Below, piece by piece: positions 8,393 through 15,771 of a DNA stretch of 58,512 nt; position 1 is the first letter of the stretch; each line of letters opens with the position of its first letter. The translations under genes and the position numbers were made by a program. Under the pieces are notes generated by a model that was given only the letters and a program-made list of their open reading frames with translations, did not search any database and was not told the origin of the DNA. The DNA is from an uncultured Collinsella sp. (lineage in GTDB: Bacteria > Actinomycetota > Coriobacteriia > Coriobacteriales > Coriobacteriaceae): contig CAUEQD010000012.1 in the NCBI GenBank assembly GCA_959019945.1, positions 1 to 58,512 on the forward strand, read 5' to 3'.

Positions 8393-8689
8393 ATGGAAGA
8401 GATGGAAGTCAATCACGTCGACGACATCCACGAGAAGCTGACCGATATGGTGGGCGATCGCGTTAAGGTGAAGGCCAACATGGGCCGCACCCGCGTCGTC
8501 GAGCGCATGGGCACCATCAAGAGCGTGCACCCCGCCGTCTTTATCGTCGAGGTTGACGAGCGTCGTGGCCGCAAGTCGCGTCAGTCCTACCAGTACATCG
8601 ATGTCCTCACCGGTCAGGTCGAGCTGTTCGACCCCGAGAGCGGCGAGCACATTTTTACCCCGCTCGGCAATCAGCTCGAGGAGCACTAG
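8393..8689 (+). CDS. Veg-like protein (DUF1021)
   Basis: A small 98-residue cytoplasmic protein of the Veg family. Recognisable parts are GDRVKVKANMGR, the central VHPAVFIVEV and RQSYQYIDVLTGQVELFD, which give a small beta-barrel. In Bacillus subtilis veg also lies just upstream of ispE, as here, and is linked to biofilm gene expression; its biochemistry is unclear. I chose the ATG at 8393, with CTGGAGG 9 bases upstream, over a TTG at 8369. The stop lies 2 bases before the ispE start, so the pair is coupled. Confidence 0.82.
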   Translation: MEEMEVNHVDDIHEKLTDMVGDRVKVKANMGRTRVVERMGTIKSVHPAVFIVEVDERRGRKSRQSYQYIDVLTGQVELFDPESGEHIFTPLGNQLEEH

Positions 8690-8691
8690 CG

Positions 8692-9588
8692 GTGACCGAT
8701 TGGTCCCTGACCCTTTCCGCGCCGGCAAAGATTAACCTCTACCTGGGGGTTCATACCGAGCGCGATGACCGCGGCTACCACAGGGTCGATTCCCTGATGG
8801 CAGCCGTCAGTCTTTCCGATACCGTGACGGTCACGCCGGCGCAGGCGCTGACTGTCCAGACGGTTCCAGCATCAGATTTTCCCATGCAAAAGAATACGGC
8901 GTATCGGGCTGCGATTGCTATGGCCGAGCATTATGGTCGCGAGGCAAACATCTGCGTGACGATTGAGAAGCGCATTCCATTGTGCGCCGGCTTGGGCGGC
9001 CCCTCGACGGATGCGGCCGCGGTCATTGTCGCCTTGGCGGAGCTCTGGGGAATTGATCGCACCGACCCCGTGCTCGACGACATCGCGCGCGGCATTGGTG
9101 CTGACGTCCCGTTCTTTTTGCACGCGAGCCCTGCGTTCTACGTAGGTGGGGGAGACGTGCTGGCAACTGAGTACCCCGCGCTGCCCGCAACGCCCGTCGT
9201 GTTGGTCAAGCCGCGCGAGGCAAGTGTTTCGACAATTGAAGCCTATCGACGTTTTGACGAGGCCCCGGTGCCTGCGGACGAGCCCGGCGCGATAGCTTCT
9301 GCCTTGCGTGCTGGTGATGCCGAGACGGCATATGCACTCATCCATAACAACTTGGGTGTCATTTCCGCACAGATGGAGCCGCAGATTCAAACGGTTCTCG
9401 ATTGGCTGCGTAAACAGGACGGCACCGTTGCTGTAGATGTGTGCGGATCGGGTGCCTGCTCGTTTGCCATTTGCGGCACCGCCGCCATGGCCGAAAGGCT
9501 TGCCGACGCTGCCCAGCAAAACGGCTGGTGGTCCTGCGCGACGCAGTTCATTCCCAACACGGTTCGCGTCGAAGTGCCAAAGAAGTAA
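8692..9588 (+). CDS. ispE: 4-diphosphocytidyl-2-C-methyl-D-erythritol kinase
   Basis: ATP-dependent GHMP kinase of the MEP isoprenoid pathway. The N-terminus SAPAKINLYLGV and the phosphate-binding motif PLCAGLGGPSTDAAA are diagnostic; the usual GGGSSDAA reads GGPSTDAA here. The 298-residue length is normal. The start is GTG, 2 bases after veg. The other MEP genes ispD and ispF are at 27469-28681. Confidence 0.92.
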   Translation: MTDWSLTLSAPAKINLYLGVHTERDDRGYHRVDSLMAAVSLSDTVTVTPAQALTVQTVPASDFPMQKNTAYRAAIAMAEHYGREANICVTIEKRIPLCAGLGGPSTDAAAVIVALAELWGIDRTDPVLDDIARGIGADVPFFLHASPAFYVGGGDVLATEYPALPATPVVLVKPREASVSTIEAYRRFDEAPVPADEPGAIASALRAGDAETAYALIHNNLGVISAQMEPQIQTVLDWLRKQDGTVAVDVCGSGACSFAICGTAAMAERLADAAQQNGWWSCATQFIPNTVRVEVPKK

Positions 9589-9637
9589 AAATTTCTCTAG
9601 CACACGACGGAAATCTTTGTTACTATAGTCGAGCTAA

Positions 9638-9714
9638 CGGGTTGTGGCTCAGTTTGGTAGAGCACTGCGTTCGGGACGCAGGGGTCGCTGGTTCAAATCC
9701 AGTCAACCCGACCA
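9638..9714 (+). tRNA. tRNA-Pro (anticodon CGG)
   Basis: Acceptor CGGGTTG pairs with CAACCCG. The anticodon stem CTGCG/CGCAG encloses the loop TTCGGGA (anticodon CGG), the T-arm is GGTTCAAATCC, and CCA is encoded (77 nt). A TACTATAGT box lies 10 bases upstream. Confidence 0.95.
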
Positions 9715-9724
9715 GAGCATGAGG

Positions 9725-9752
9725 AGGGACCGCTTCTTGCGGTCCCTTTTTT
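9725..9752 (+). terminator. Terminator of tRNA-Pro
   Basis: AGGGACCGC and GCGGTCCCT form a 9-bp stem with a 5-base loop, followed by T6 or more. Confidence 0.88.
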
Positions 9753-9761
9753 TAGCTATTG

Positions 9762-9790
9762 TTGTGATACCGCGATACCCGCGGTATACT
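9762..9790 (+). promoter_or_regulatory. Promoter of tatA with operator-like palindrome in its spacer
   Basis: TTGTGA (9762-9767) and TATACT (9785-9790) are 17 bases apart. A perfect 7-bp inverted repeat, TACCGCG-ATACC-CGCGGTA (9768-9786), fills the spacer, so a bound dimer would block RNA polymerase. Confidence 0.65.
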
Positions 9791-9826
9791 CATTCGAGCT
9801 TGTCTCGCTGTATTGTGGAGGTCTAC

Positions 9827-10102
9827 ATGTTTGGACTGAGGGCTCCTGAGCTCATCATTATTCTCGTCGTTGTCCTGATTATCTTCGGGCCCAAGAACCT
9901 GCCGAAGCTCGGCAAGTCCCTCGGCTCTACCGTCAAGAATATCCGCGAGGGTATGGAGGGCGACGATAAGGCCGAGACCAAGCAGGCCGAGGAGGTCGTG
10001 GTCGAGCAGTCCGAGGAGGACAAGGAGATCGCTGAGCTCGAGGCCAAGCTCGCTGCTGCCAAGAAGAAGCAGGCAGAGGACAGCGACGCGGACGCAGAGT
10101 AG
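9827..10102 (+). CDS. tatA: Twin-arginine translocase subunit TatA/E
   Basis: Membrane pore component that exports folded proteins carrying RR signal peptides. The 91-residue protein has one N-terminal TM helix (about residues 8-22), then FGPKNLPKLGKSLG, the conserved hinge and amphipathic helix, then a charged tail rich in Glu, Lys and Ala. No tatC is in the window. The start is the ATG at 9827 with TGGAGG 5 bases upstream; the reading frame extends back into tRNA-Pro but that part is not coding. Confidence 0.9.
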   Translation: MFGLRAPELIIILVVVLIIFGPKNLPKLGKSLGSTVKNIREGMEGDDKAETKQAEEVVVEQSEEDKEIAELEAKLAAAKKKQAEDSDADAE

Positions 10103-10127
10103 TCCCATCCCTTTGGGGTGAGCACCT

Positions 10128-10160
10128 GACCGGCTTGCCCGCAGGCTAGCCGGTCTTTTT
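10128..10160 (+). terminator. Terminator of tatA
   Basis: GACCGGC (10128-10134) and GCCGGTC (10149-10155) form a stem followed by T5. Confidence 0.85.
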
Positions 10161-10208
10161 CGTTTTGTTGACAGTTGATTGTTTGATCAGAGTTGGGGAG
10201 ATATCCGT

Positions 10209-10679
10209 ATGGACGCAAGCCAGATCGTACTGACCGCTGAGGGCCGCCAGAAGCTCGTCGAGGAGCTCGCTTGGCGTGAGGGCGATTACGCCAAGGAGAT
10301 CGTCGAGGACATCAAGGAAGCCCGCGCGTTCGGCGACCTTTCGGAGAACTCCGAGTACGACGCCGCTAAGGACAAGCAGGCCCAGAACGCCGCTCGTATT
10401 GCCGAGATCCAGGCCATCCTCGCCAACGCTCAGGTTGCTGCCACCACGGGCGACCTGACCGTCTCCATCGGTTCCACCGTTTCGCTGATTGATCCCAACG
10501 GCGAGGTCATGGAAGTCACGCTCGTCGGTACCACCGAGACCAACTCGCTCGAGCACAAGATCTCCAACGAGTCTCCGGTCGGCCACGCCATCATCGGTCA
10601 CGGCGAGGGCGACTCCGTCGAGGTCGTTACGCCTTCCGGCAAGACTCGCGTCTACACCATCGCCAAGATCGCACGCTAG
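10209..10679 (+). CDS. greA: Transcription elongation factor GreA
   Basis: Binds RNA polymerase through its secondary channel and stimulates cleavage of backtracked RNA. The N-terminal coiled coil carries the acidic tip in GDLSENSEYDAAK, and the C-terminal FKBP-like domain contains the SPVGHAIIGH segment. Length is 156 residues. The ATG at 10209 has GGGGAG 8 bases upstream; a TTGACA at 10168 has no clear matching -10. It is followed by its own terminator and then lysS. Confidence 0.94.
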   Translation: MDASQIVLTAEGRQKLVEELAWREGDYAKEIVEDIKEARAFGDLSENSEYDAAKDKQAQNAARIAEIQAILANAQVAATTGDLTVSIGSTVSLIDPNGEVMEVTLVGTTETNSLEHKISNESPVGHAIIGHGEGDSVEVVTPSGKTRVYTIAKIAR

Positions 10680-10707
10680 ACCACGGTCCCGCGTAAAGGT
10701 ATGTTTT

Positions 10708-10740
10708 CGCTCCCTGGGACCGAATCCTGGGGAGCGTTTT
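10708..10740 (+). terminator. Terminator of greA
   Basis: CGCTCCC (10708-10714) and GGGAGCG (10730-10736) followed by T4. Only about 20 bases separate it from the lysS start, so some read-through is likely. Confidence 0.75.
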
Positions 10741-10758
10741 AGTTTGAGGAGCTAACTT

Positions 10759-12723
10759 ATGGCAGAGAACCAGAACGCCGCCGATCAGGCATCGACGCTC
10801 AACGACGAGCGCGCCACCCGCCTGGCCAAGCGCGCCGCCCTGTTCGAGGCGGGCCAGAACCCCTATCCCGAGCACTCTGAGCTTGAGGACTACGTCGCCG
10901 ATATCGAGACTAAGTACGCCGATCTTGCCGATGGTGAGGACACCGAGGATGTCGTGAAGATCGCCGGCCGTGTGGTCGCCAAGCGCGGTCAGGGCAAGAT
11001 CATGTTCATCGTCGTGCGCGATGCGACTGCCGAGATTCAACTGTTCTGCCGCATCAACGACATGGACGAGGCTGCCTGGAATACGCTCAAAGCCCTCGAC
11101 TTGGGCGACATCCTGGGCGTGACCGGCGTGGTTGTGCGCACCCAGCGCGGCCAGCTTTCCGTTGCCCCTAAGAGCGCGACCCTGCTTTCCAAGGCCGTTC
11201 GTCCGCTGCCCGAGAAGTTCCACGGTCTTTCCGACAAGGAGACCCGCTATCGCCAGCGCTATGTCGACCTGATCGCCAACGACGACGTTCGCGAGACCTT
11301 CCGTAAGCGTTCGCAGATTCTCTCCACCTTCCGTCGCTTTATGGAGTCCGACGGCTACATGGAGGTCGAGACCCCCATCCTGCAGACCATCCAAGGCGGC
11401 GCTACTGCCAAGCCGTTCATTACCCACTTCAACGCGCTCGATCAGGAGTGCTACCTGCGTATTGCCACCGAGCTGCACCTCAAGCGCTGCATCGTCGGTG
11501 GTTTTGAGCGCGTGTTCGAGATCGGCCGCATCTTCCGTAACGAGGGCATGGACCTTACCCACAACCCCGAGTTCACCACGATGGAGGCCTACCGTGCCTT
11601 CTCCGACCTCGAGGGCATGAAGGCACTCGCCCAAGGTGTCATCAAGGCTGCCAACAAGGCCATCGGCAACCCCGAGGTCATCGAGTACCAGGGCCAGACC
11701 ATCGACCTTTCTGGTGAGTGGGCCAGCCGTCCCATGACCGACATCGTCTCCGACGTGCTCGGCAAGCAGGTCACCATCGACACGCCGGTCGAGGAGATTG
11801 CTGCCGCCGCGCGCGAGAAGGGCCTGGAGATCAAGCCCGAGTGGACTGCTGGCAAGATCATCGCCGAGATTTACGATGAGCTGGGCGAGGACACCATCGT
11901 CAACCCCACGTTCGTGTGCGATTACCCCATCGAGGTCAGCCCGCTCGCCAAGCGTTTTGAGGACGACCCGCGTTTGACGCACCGCTTTGAGCTGGTTATT
12001 GCCGGTCACGAGTACGCCAACGCGTTCTCCGAGCTCAACGACCCGGTCGACCAGGCCGAGCGCTTTGCCGCCCAGATGGCCGAGAAGGCCGGCGGTGACG
12101 ACGAGGCCATGGAGTACGACGAGGACTACGTGCGCGCCCTCGAGTACGGTATGCCTCCCGCGGGCGGCATTGGCATTGGTATCGACCGCGTGGTCATGCT
12201 GCTCACCAACCAGGCTTCTATCCGCGACGTGCTGCTGTTCCCGCACATGAAGCCCGAGAAGGGTTTCCAGTCCGGTGCCGCTGCCGCCAAGGCTGCCGAG
12301 GCCGGCAACGCCGCGAGCCCGTTCGTTACGTCGCTTAAGCCCACGCTCGATTACTCCAAGATCGCCGTTGAGCCGCTGTTTGAGGAGTTCGTCGACTTTG
12401 ATACCTTCTCCAAGAGCGACTTCCGCGCTGTGAAGGTCAAGGCATGCGAGGCCGTCAAGAAGTCCAAGAAGCTGCTGAACTTTACGCTCGACGACGGCAC
12501 CGGCACCGACCGCACCATCCTCTCCGGTATTCACGCTTATTACGAGCCCGAGGACCTGGTTGGCAAGACCTTGCTCGCCATCACCAACCTGCCTCCGCGC
12601 AAGATGATGGGTATTCCCAGCTGCGGCATGCTGATCAGCGCTGTCCACGAGGAGGAGGGCGAGGAGCGCCTCAACCTGATTCAGCTCGACGCCTCCATCC
12701 CCGCCGGCGCAAAGATGTACTAG
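10759..12723 (+). CDS. lysS: Lysyl-tRNA synthetase (class II) with C-terminal tRNA-binding domain
   Basis: Charges tRNA-Lys. The OB-fold anticodon-binding domain is at about residues 60-165, followed by the class II catalytic core with motif 2 (FRNEGMDLTHNPEF) and motif 3 (GIGIGIDRVVM, near 470-480). The 654-residue protein is about 150 residues longer than typical bacterial LysRS. The extra part, from about 545 to the end (FSKSDFRAVKVKACE ... MMGIPSCGMLIS ... IPAGAKMY), is an EMAP/Trbp111-type tRNA-binding domain like that at the end of MetRS. RBS is GAGGAGC, 6-8 bases upstream. A 13-bp hairpin repeat begins 3 bases after the stop. Confidence 0.94.
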   Translation: MAENQNAADQASTLNDERATRLAKRAALFEAGQNPYPEHSELEDYVADIETKYADLADGEDTEDVVKIAGRVVAKRGQGKIMFIVVRDATAEIQLFCRINDMDEAAWNTLKALDLGDILGVTGVVVRTQRGQLSVAPKSATLLSKAVRPLPEKFHGLSDKETRYRQRYVDLIANDDVRETFRKRSQILSTFRRFMESDGYMEVETPILQTIQGGATAKPFITHFNALDQECYLRIATELHLKRCIVGGFERVFEIGRIFRNEGMDLTHNPEFTTMEAYRAFSDLEGMKALAQGVIKAANKAIGNPEVIEYQGQTIDLSGEWASRPMTDIVSDVLGKQVTIDTPVEEIAAAAREKGLEIKPEWTAGKIIAEIYDELGEDTIVNPTFVCDYPIEVSPLAKRFEDDPRLTHRFELVIAGHEYANAFSELNDPVDQAERFAAQMAEKAGGDDEAMEYDEDYVRALEYGMPPAGGIGIGIDRVVMLLTNQASIRDVLLFPHMKPEKGFQSGAAAAKAAEAGNAASPFVTSLKPTLDYSKIAVEPLFEEFVDFDTFSKSDFRAVKVKACEAVKKSKKLLNFTLDDGTGTDRTILSGIHAYYEPEDLVGKTLLAITNLPPRKMMGIPSCGMLISAVHEEEGEERLNLIQLDASIPAGAKMY

Positions 12724-12725
12724 GG

Positions 12726-12797
12726 GGTTACGGCGTTTTACCAAACGCCGTAACCGCTCGACGCTGCGCGCCGCCCAGAGCGACAATTTGTCATTCA
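12726..12797 (+). repeat. Dispersed repeat with 13-bp hairpin after lysS (copy 1)
   Basis: GGTTACGGCGTTT (12726-12738) pairs perfectly with 12743-12755 around the loop TACC. About 42 more bases after the hairpin match the copy at 54508-54578 at roughly 85% identity (for example TGACGCTGC / CGACGCTGC and CCAGAGCG). In both places the repeat begins within 3 bases of a stop codon. Confidence 0.75.
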
Positions 12798-12798
12798 A

Positions 12799-12838
12799 AA
12801 GGCAAGGCATGACCAGAAGGTCTATGCCTTGCCTTTTT
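12799..12838 (+). terminator. Terminator downstream of lysS
   Basis: AAGGCAAGGCAT (12799-12810) and ATGCCTTGCCTT (12824-12835) form a 12-bp stem, followed by TTT. Confidence 0.88.
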
Positions 12839-13059
12839 CATGCCAACTTGTTCGCTCTGGACGTCGCTCGCTGTCCGTCCTCTATCTGCGGCGTTGACTT
12901 GGTTGACACTTAGAACATCGATGTAGTCATTGGGGACGTTCTTAAACGACTACCCAACGGATATTGCCCACATGGCTCGCATGACAGTCGTCTCTTTTAT
13001 GTTTCCTTTAGCCGTTGCTGCCTAGGATGGGGGTTAGTCGGCAGGAAGGGAGCGTCTAT
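12839..13059. other. Intergenic region before thrE, with hairpin
   Basis: There is no gene here. It contains GTAGTC (12923-12928) pairing with GACTAC (12948-12953) around TTGGGGAC, similar to the hairpin after dtd. A TTGACA at 12903-12908 is visible but no well-spaced -10 follows it. The last 20 bases carry the thrE RBS (GGAAGGGA). Confidence 0.4.
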
Positions 13060-14628
13060 ATGGACGACGCGAGCGAGCGTGCAATCGAAGAGGACATGCT
13101 CGATCAGTTCAATTACTTTGATGATGAGGACGAGGAGCTGATCGACCGTCGCGAGCCAGCGCCGCTTGATTCCTTTGATCTGGTCGATGAAGAGGCTGAT
13201 GAGGTTGAGGGTGAATCAGTGGAGCCCCCACAGCCTTCGCGCCTTGACTCGCTGCTTTCGAGAGCCCCCATGCACCACGGCGTTCGTGCCGGCGCGCTCC
13301 ATATGAAAACTGACTGGCATCAGATCGTGACGGCAGGCGATGAACTTGCCGTCGATGCGCCGCTCACCGATAAGTCATCCATCATCTGCCGCACCGGCAT
13401 GCTTATGCTCGCGAGCGGAACGGGTGCCTGGCGTGTACGCGATACCATGAATCGTGTTGCTGACGTGCTCGGCGTCACAATTCACGTCGACCTGAGTCTT
13501 CTGTCGTTTGAGTGCACTTGCATCGAAGATGGCCATTGCTTTAACGAGGTTGTCAGCCTGCCCACAACGGGAGTCAATACCCATCGCATTTGGATGATGG
13601 AGAGTTTCCTCAAGGAAATCGAGACCTATGGTCGTCGCTTCACGGTACACGAGTATCACGAGATGCTCAGGACCGTTGAGAGCTCAAAGCCCGATTACTC
13701 TCCCTGGCAACAGGGCCTTGCGGCAGCCTGTGCTTGCGGCGCCTTCGTCTTTTTGCTCGGCGGCGGCCCTATCGAGATGGCCTGTGCATTCGTAGGCGCT
13801 GGTGTCGGTAACTTTGCTCGCTCCCATATTCTCAAGCAAGGCCTTGGTCAGTTCAGCGCGCTGACGACCGGTGTTGCGCTCGCTTGCGTTTCGTATCTGC
13901 TGGCATTGCTCGGCCTTGGCCAGGTCATACCGGGGGCAATGTCGCACCAAGAAGGCTATATCGGCGCCATGCTCTTTGTGATTCCCGGCTTTCCGCTCAT
14001 TACGGCAGGCCTCGACATCGCTAAGCTCGACATGCGAAGCGGTATCGAGCGCCTTTCATATGCCGTATCGATTATTGTGATGGCGACCCTCGTAGGTTGG
14101 ATGGTTGCCGAGTGTGTTGGCCTGGCGCCGGACGACTTTGCCCCACTGGGCCTTTCGCCGCTTGCCCTTACGCTCCTGCGCGTGGTGATGAGCTTCGTTG
14201 GCGTATTCGGCTTCTCGGTGATGTTCAACAGCCCGGTAAAGATGGCCGCGGCAGCTGGGTTGATCGGCGCCGTTTCCAATACCCTGCGCCTTACGCTCGT
14301 CGATGCGCCGACGATGATTCCCTTCCTGGGCCTCAGCACGGGAATGCCTCCCGAGGCAGCAGCGTTTATCGGCGCGCTGGTATCGGGTCTGCTGGCAAGC
14401 TTGGCCGAAGTCAAGCTCACCTACCCGCGTATCGCTCTCACGGTGCCTTCGATTGTCATTATGGTGCCGGGTTTGTATCTGTATCGCTCGATGTATTACA
14501 TGTGCACCTTCGACACAGTCAATATGCTCGGTTGGTTTGTGCGTGCAGTGCTCATCGTGGCGTTTTTGCCCGTTGGCCTGGGTGTGGCGCGTACGCTCAC
14601 CGACCCTCGCTGGCGCCACACCAGCTAA
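13060..14628 (+). CDS. Threonine/serine exporter, ThrE family
   Basis: Integral membrane protein of the ThrE group (DUF1212 plus DUF3815 in one chain), which exports threonine and serine by proton antiport in characterised members. An acidic cytoplasmic N-terminus (to about residue 75) precedes the soluble start of DUF1212 (ICRTGMLMLASGTGAWRVRD). Around ten hydrophobic segments follow from residue 220 to the end, the second half beginning near residue 370. The ATG at 13060 has GGAAGGGA 8 bases upstream; an upstream in-frame start at 13015 has none. Length is 522 residues. The stop is next to a GGGACAG-loop hairpin. Substrate is inferred from family only. Confidence 0.82.
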   Translation: MDDASERAIEEDMLDQFNYFDDEDEELIDRREPAPLDSFDLVDEEADEVEGESVEPPQPSRLDSLLSRAPMHHGVRAGALHMKTDWHQIVTAGDELAVDAPLTDKSSIICRTGMLMLASGTGAWRVRDTMNRVADVLGVTIHVDLSLLSFECTCIEDGHCFNEVVSLPTTGVNTHRIWMMESFLKEIETYGRRFTVHEYHEMLRTVESSKPDYSPWQQGLAAACACGAFVFLLGGGPIEMACAFVGAGVGNFARSHILKQGLGQFSALTTGVALACVSYLLALLGLGQVIPGAMSHQEGYIGAMLFVIPGFPLITAGLDIAKLDMRSGIERLSYAVSIIVMATLVGWMVAECVGLAPDDFAPLGLSPLALTLLRVVMSFVGVFGFSVMFNSPVKMAAAAGLIGAVSNTLRLTLVDAPTMIPFLGLSTGMPPEAAAFIGALVSGLLASLAEVKLTYPRIALTVPSIVIMVPGLYLYRSMYYMCTFDTVNMLGWFVRAVLIVAFLPVGLGVARTLTDPRWRHTS

Positions 14629-14661
14629 TTGGTGCACGAGGGACAGGTCACTTTGCACCAA
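14629..14661 (+). repeat. GGGACAG-loop hairpin at the thrE stop codon
   Basis: TTGGTGCA (14629-14636) and TGCACCAA (14654-14661) enclose a loop with GAGGGACAGGTCAC. It begins on the base after the thrE TAA. It has the same loop core as the hairpins at 7029, 41354, 44070 and 47063 but a different stem. Confidence 0.65.
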
Positions 14662-14664
14662 ATG

Positions 14665-14732
14665 AGTTGCGGTGAAATAGGGACTGAATTGCTGCTTAAA
14701 GGGTCAAAACAGTCCGTATTCCACCGCAACTT
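14665..14732 (+). repeat. Long imperfect hairpin repeat (GTTGCGGTG family, copy 1)
   Basis: The outer arms GTTGCGGTG and CACCGCAAC, with inner AATA/TATT and GGACTG/CAGTCC, give a stem of about 21 bp with a few mismatches and a 26-base loop. The copy at 58388-58454 has the same outer arms and a perfect 22-bp stem. Confidence 0.65.
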
Positions 14733-14780
14733 ATGGGGTCGGGGGATTATCGGTGCCCTGCATCTTCATAAACTCAACGC

Positions 14781-14810
14781 TTACGAAGCGCATGCGTTTC
14801 GTGCTAGGCT
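14781..14810 (+). promoter_or_regulatory. Probable promoter of the DUF2798 gene
   Basis: TTACGA (14781-14786) and TAGGCT (14805-14810) are 18 bases apart and precede a terminator-like leader hairpin. Confidence 0.4.
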
Positions 14811-14847
14811 GGTTCCACCACATAAGTAGTCGCAGACGCGCGTACCA

Positions 14848-14897
14848 CGGGCGGGCGAGATGAAGTTCCAACAGCTCCATCTTGCCCGCCCGTTTTT
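14848..14897 (+). terminator. Leader terminator-like hairpin before the DUF2798 gene
   Basis: CGGGCGGGC (14848-14856) plus AGATG pairs with CATCT plus GCCCGCCCG (14884-14892), about 14 bp with one mismatch, followed by T5. It sits between the likely promoter and the gene, so it could be an attenuator. The bases just outside (CGCGTACC before, GCGGTAC after) could form a competing stem. It matches no riboswitch class I recognise. Confidence 0.5.
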
Positions 14898-14941
14898 GTT
14901 GCGTGGCGCCGCGGTACAACACAGAGAGGAATCTGCCCTTT

Positions 14942-15490
14942 ATGCCTATCAACAAACGAGAGAGCCTGCTGTTCACCTTTATCATGTGCTTTTGCATGGT
15001 GCTCTGGATGAGCATCTACAACGTTGCCCTGCAGCACGGGGCCATCAACGGCGAGGTCGTTGCCACTGCGTGGCTCGGCTTCCCCGTTGCCTACATTTTT
15101 GCCATGTGCTGCGACTGGTTCGTCGCCAGCCCGCTCGCCAAGGGTTTCGCCTTTAAGTACTTGGTCACGCCGGGCAAGAGCTCGCCACTTGCCATGACGC
15201 TCGCCGTCAGCTCCTGCATGGTCGTTCCCATGGTCATCATCATGTCGCTGTACGGTGCCTGTGAGGGTCTGACGCACATGCCCGGCGGCATCCTTGCGAA
15301 CCTGTATTCCGTGCCCGCGATCTGGATGATCAACATCCCGCATAATTTTGTGATGGCGCTGCCGTGGAACCTTTTGGTAGCCGGTCCGATTTCCCGCTTC
15401 GTCTTCCGTCGCGCCTTCCCTGTGGGGACGGTTTTCGAGGAGGAGCATGCCGAGCTCTTGGAGCAGGCTATGGCTCCTGAGTGCGAGTAG
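14942..15490 (+). CDS. DUF2798 membrane protein
   Basis: A 182-residue membrane protein with four predicted hydrophobic segments arranged as two similar halves: LLFTFIMCFCMVLWMSIYN, then YIFAMCCDWFVASPLAKGFA, and again AMTLAVSSCMVVPMVIIMSL and WMINIPHNFVMALPWNLLVA. The paired layout, with an M-S-L-Y-N-like end to the first helix and P-L-A/P-I-S-R near the fourth, fits the DUF2798 family, of unknown function. The ATG has AGAGAGGA upstream. An attenuator-like hairpin precedes it and it is probably monocistronic. Confidence 0.72.
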   Translation: MPINKRESLLFTFIMCFCMVLWMSIYNVALQHGAINGEVVATAWLGFPVAYIFAMCCDWFVASPLAKGFAFKYLVTPGKSSPLAMTLAVSSCMVVPMVIIMSLYGACEGLTHMPGGILANLYSVPAIWMINIPHNFVMALPWNLLVAGPISRFVFRRAFPVGTVFEEEHAELLEQAMAPECE

Positions 15491-15656
15491 CTCGCTTAGG
15501 GATCTGCTGAGCGCGGGCGACTTGCTTGGTTGGAGCCCTAAGCGTGGATAGCTCTCTCGGCGACATCGCGGGCGTGAGCGGTGCGCATGACCGGAGGGCC
15601 CGTGCTGCTCCGTTGCCCGACGTGCTAGCGCGCAGAACAATCTGTTGGTGCATTCG

Positions 15657-15689
15657 GCGGCTGCTGAAGCGTTTCGGCAGCCGCTTTTT
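15657..15689 (+). terminator. Terminator downstream of the DUF2798 gene
   Basis: GCGGCTGCTGAA and TTCGGCAGCCGC pair over 12 positions with one T-G pair, followed by T5. It lies 165 bases past the stop; nothing coding is visible between. Confidence 0.75.
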
Positions 15690-15701
15690 ATACGGAGTTT
15701 A

Positions 15702-15722
15702 AATACAACAGTCTGTTGTATT
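15702..15722 (+). promoter_or_regulatory. 21-bp palindromic operator (TetR-type) before the activase gene
   Basis: The arms AATACAACA (15702-15710) and TGTTGTATT (15714-15722) flank a GTC centre. A TATATC box (15734-15739) follows, and the ATG is 50 bases downstream. Size, symmetry and position fit an operator for the TetR protein encoded at the end of the same operon (inference). Confidence 0.7.
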
Positions 15723-15771
15723 ACGTAGAGTGGTATATCTCTAGCGGGAAAAATGCGAGAGACGGAGCATT

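Noticed and set aside
10168..10196. greA promoter from a perfect TTGACA at 10168-10173
   Set aside because: No acceptable -10 at 16-18 bases downstream.
10627..12810. 727-codon minus-strand frame opposite lysS
   Set aside because: Shadow of lysS third-position GC; no start signal and no domain match.
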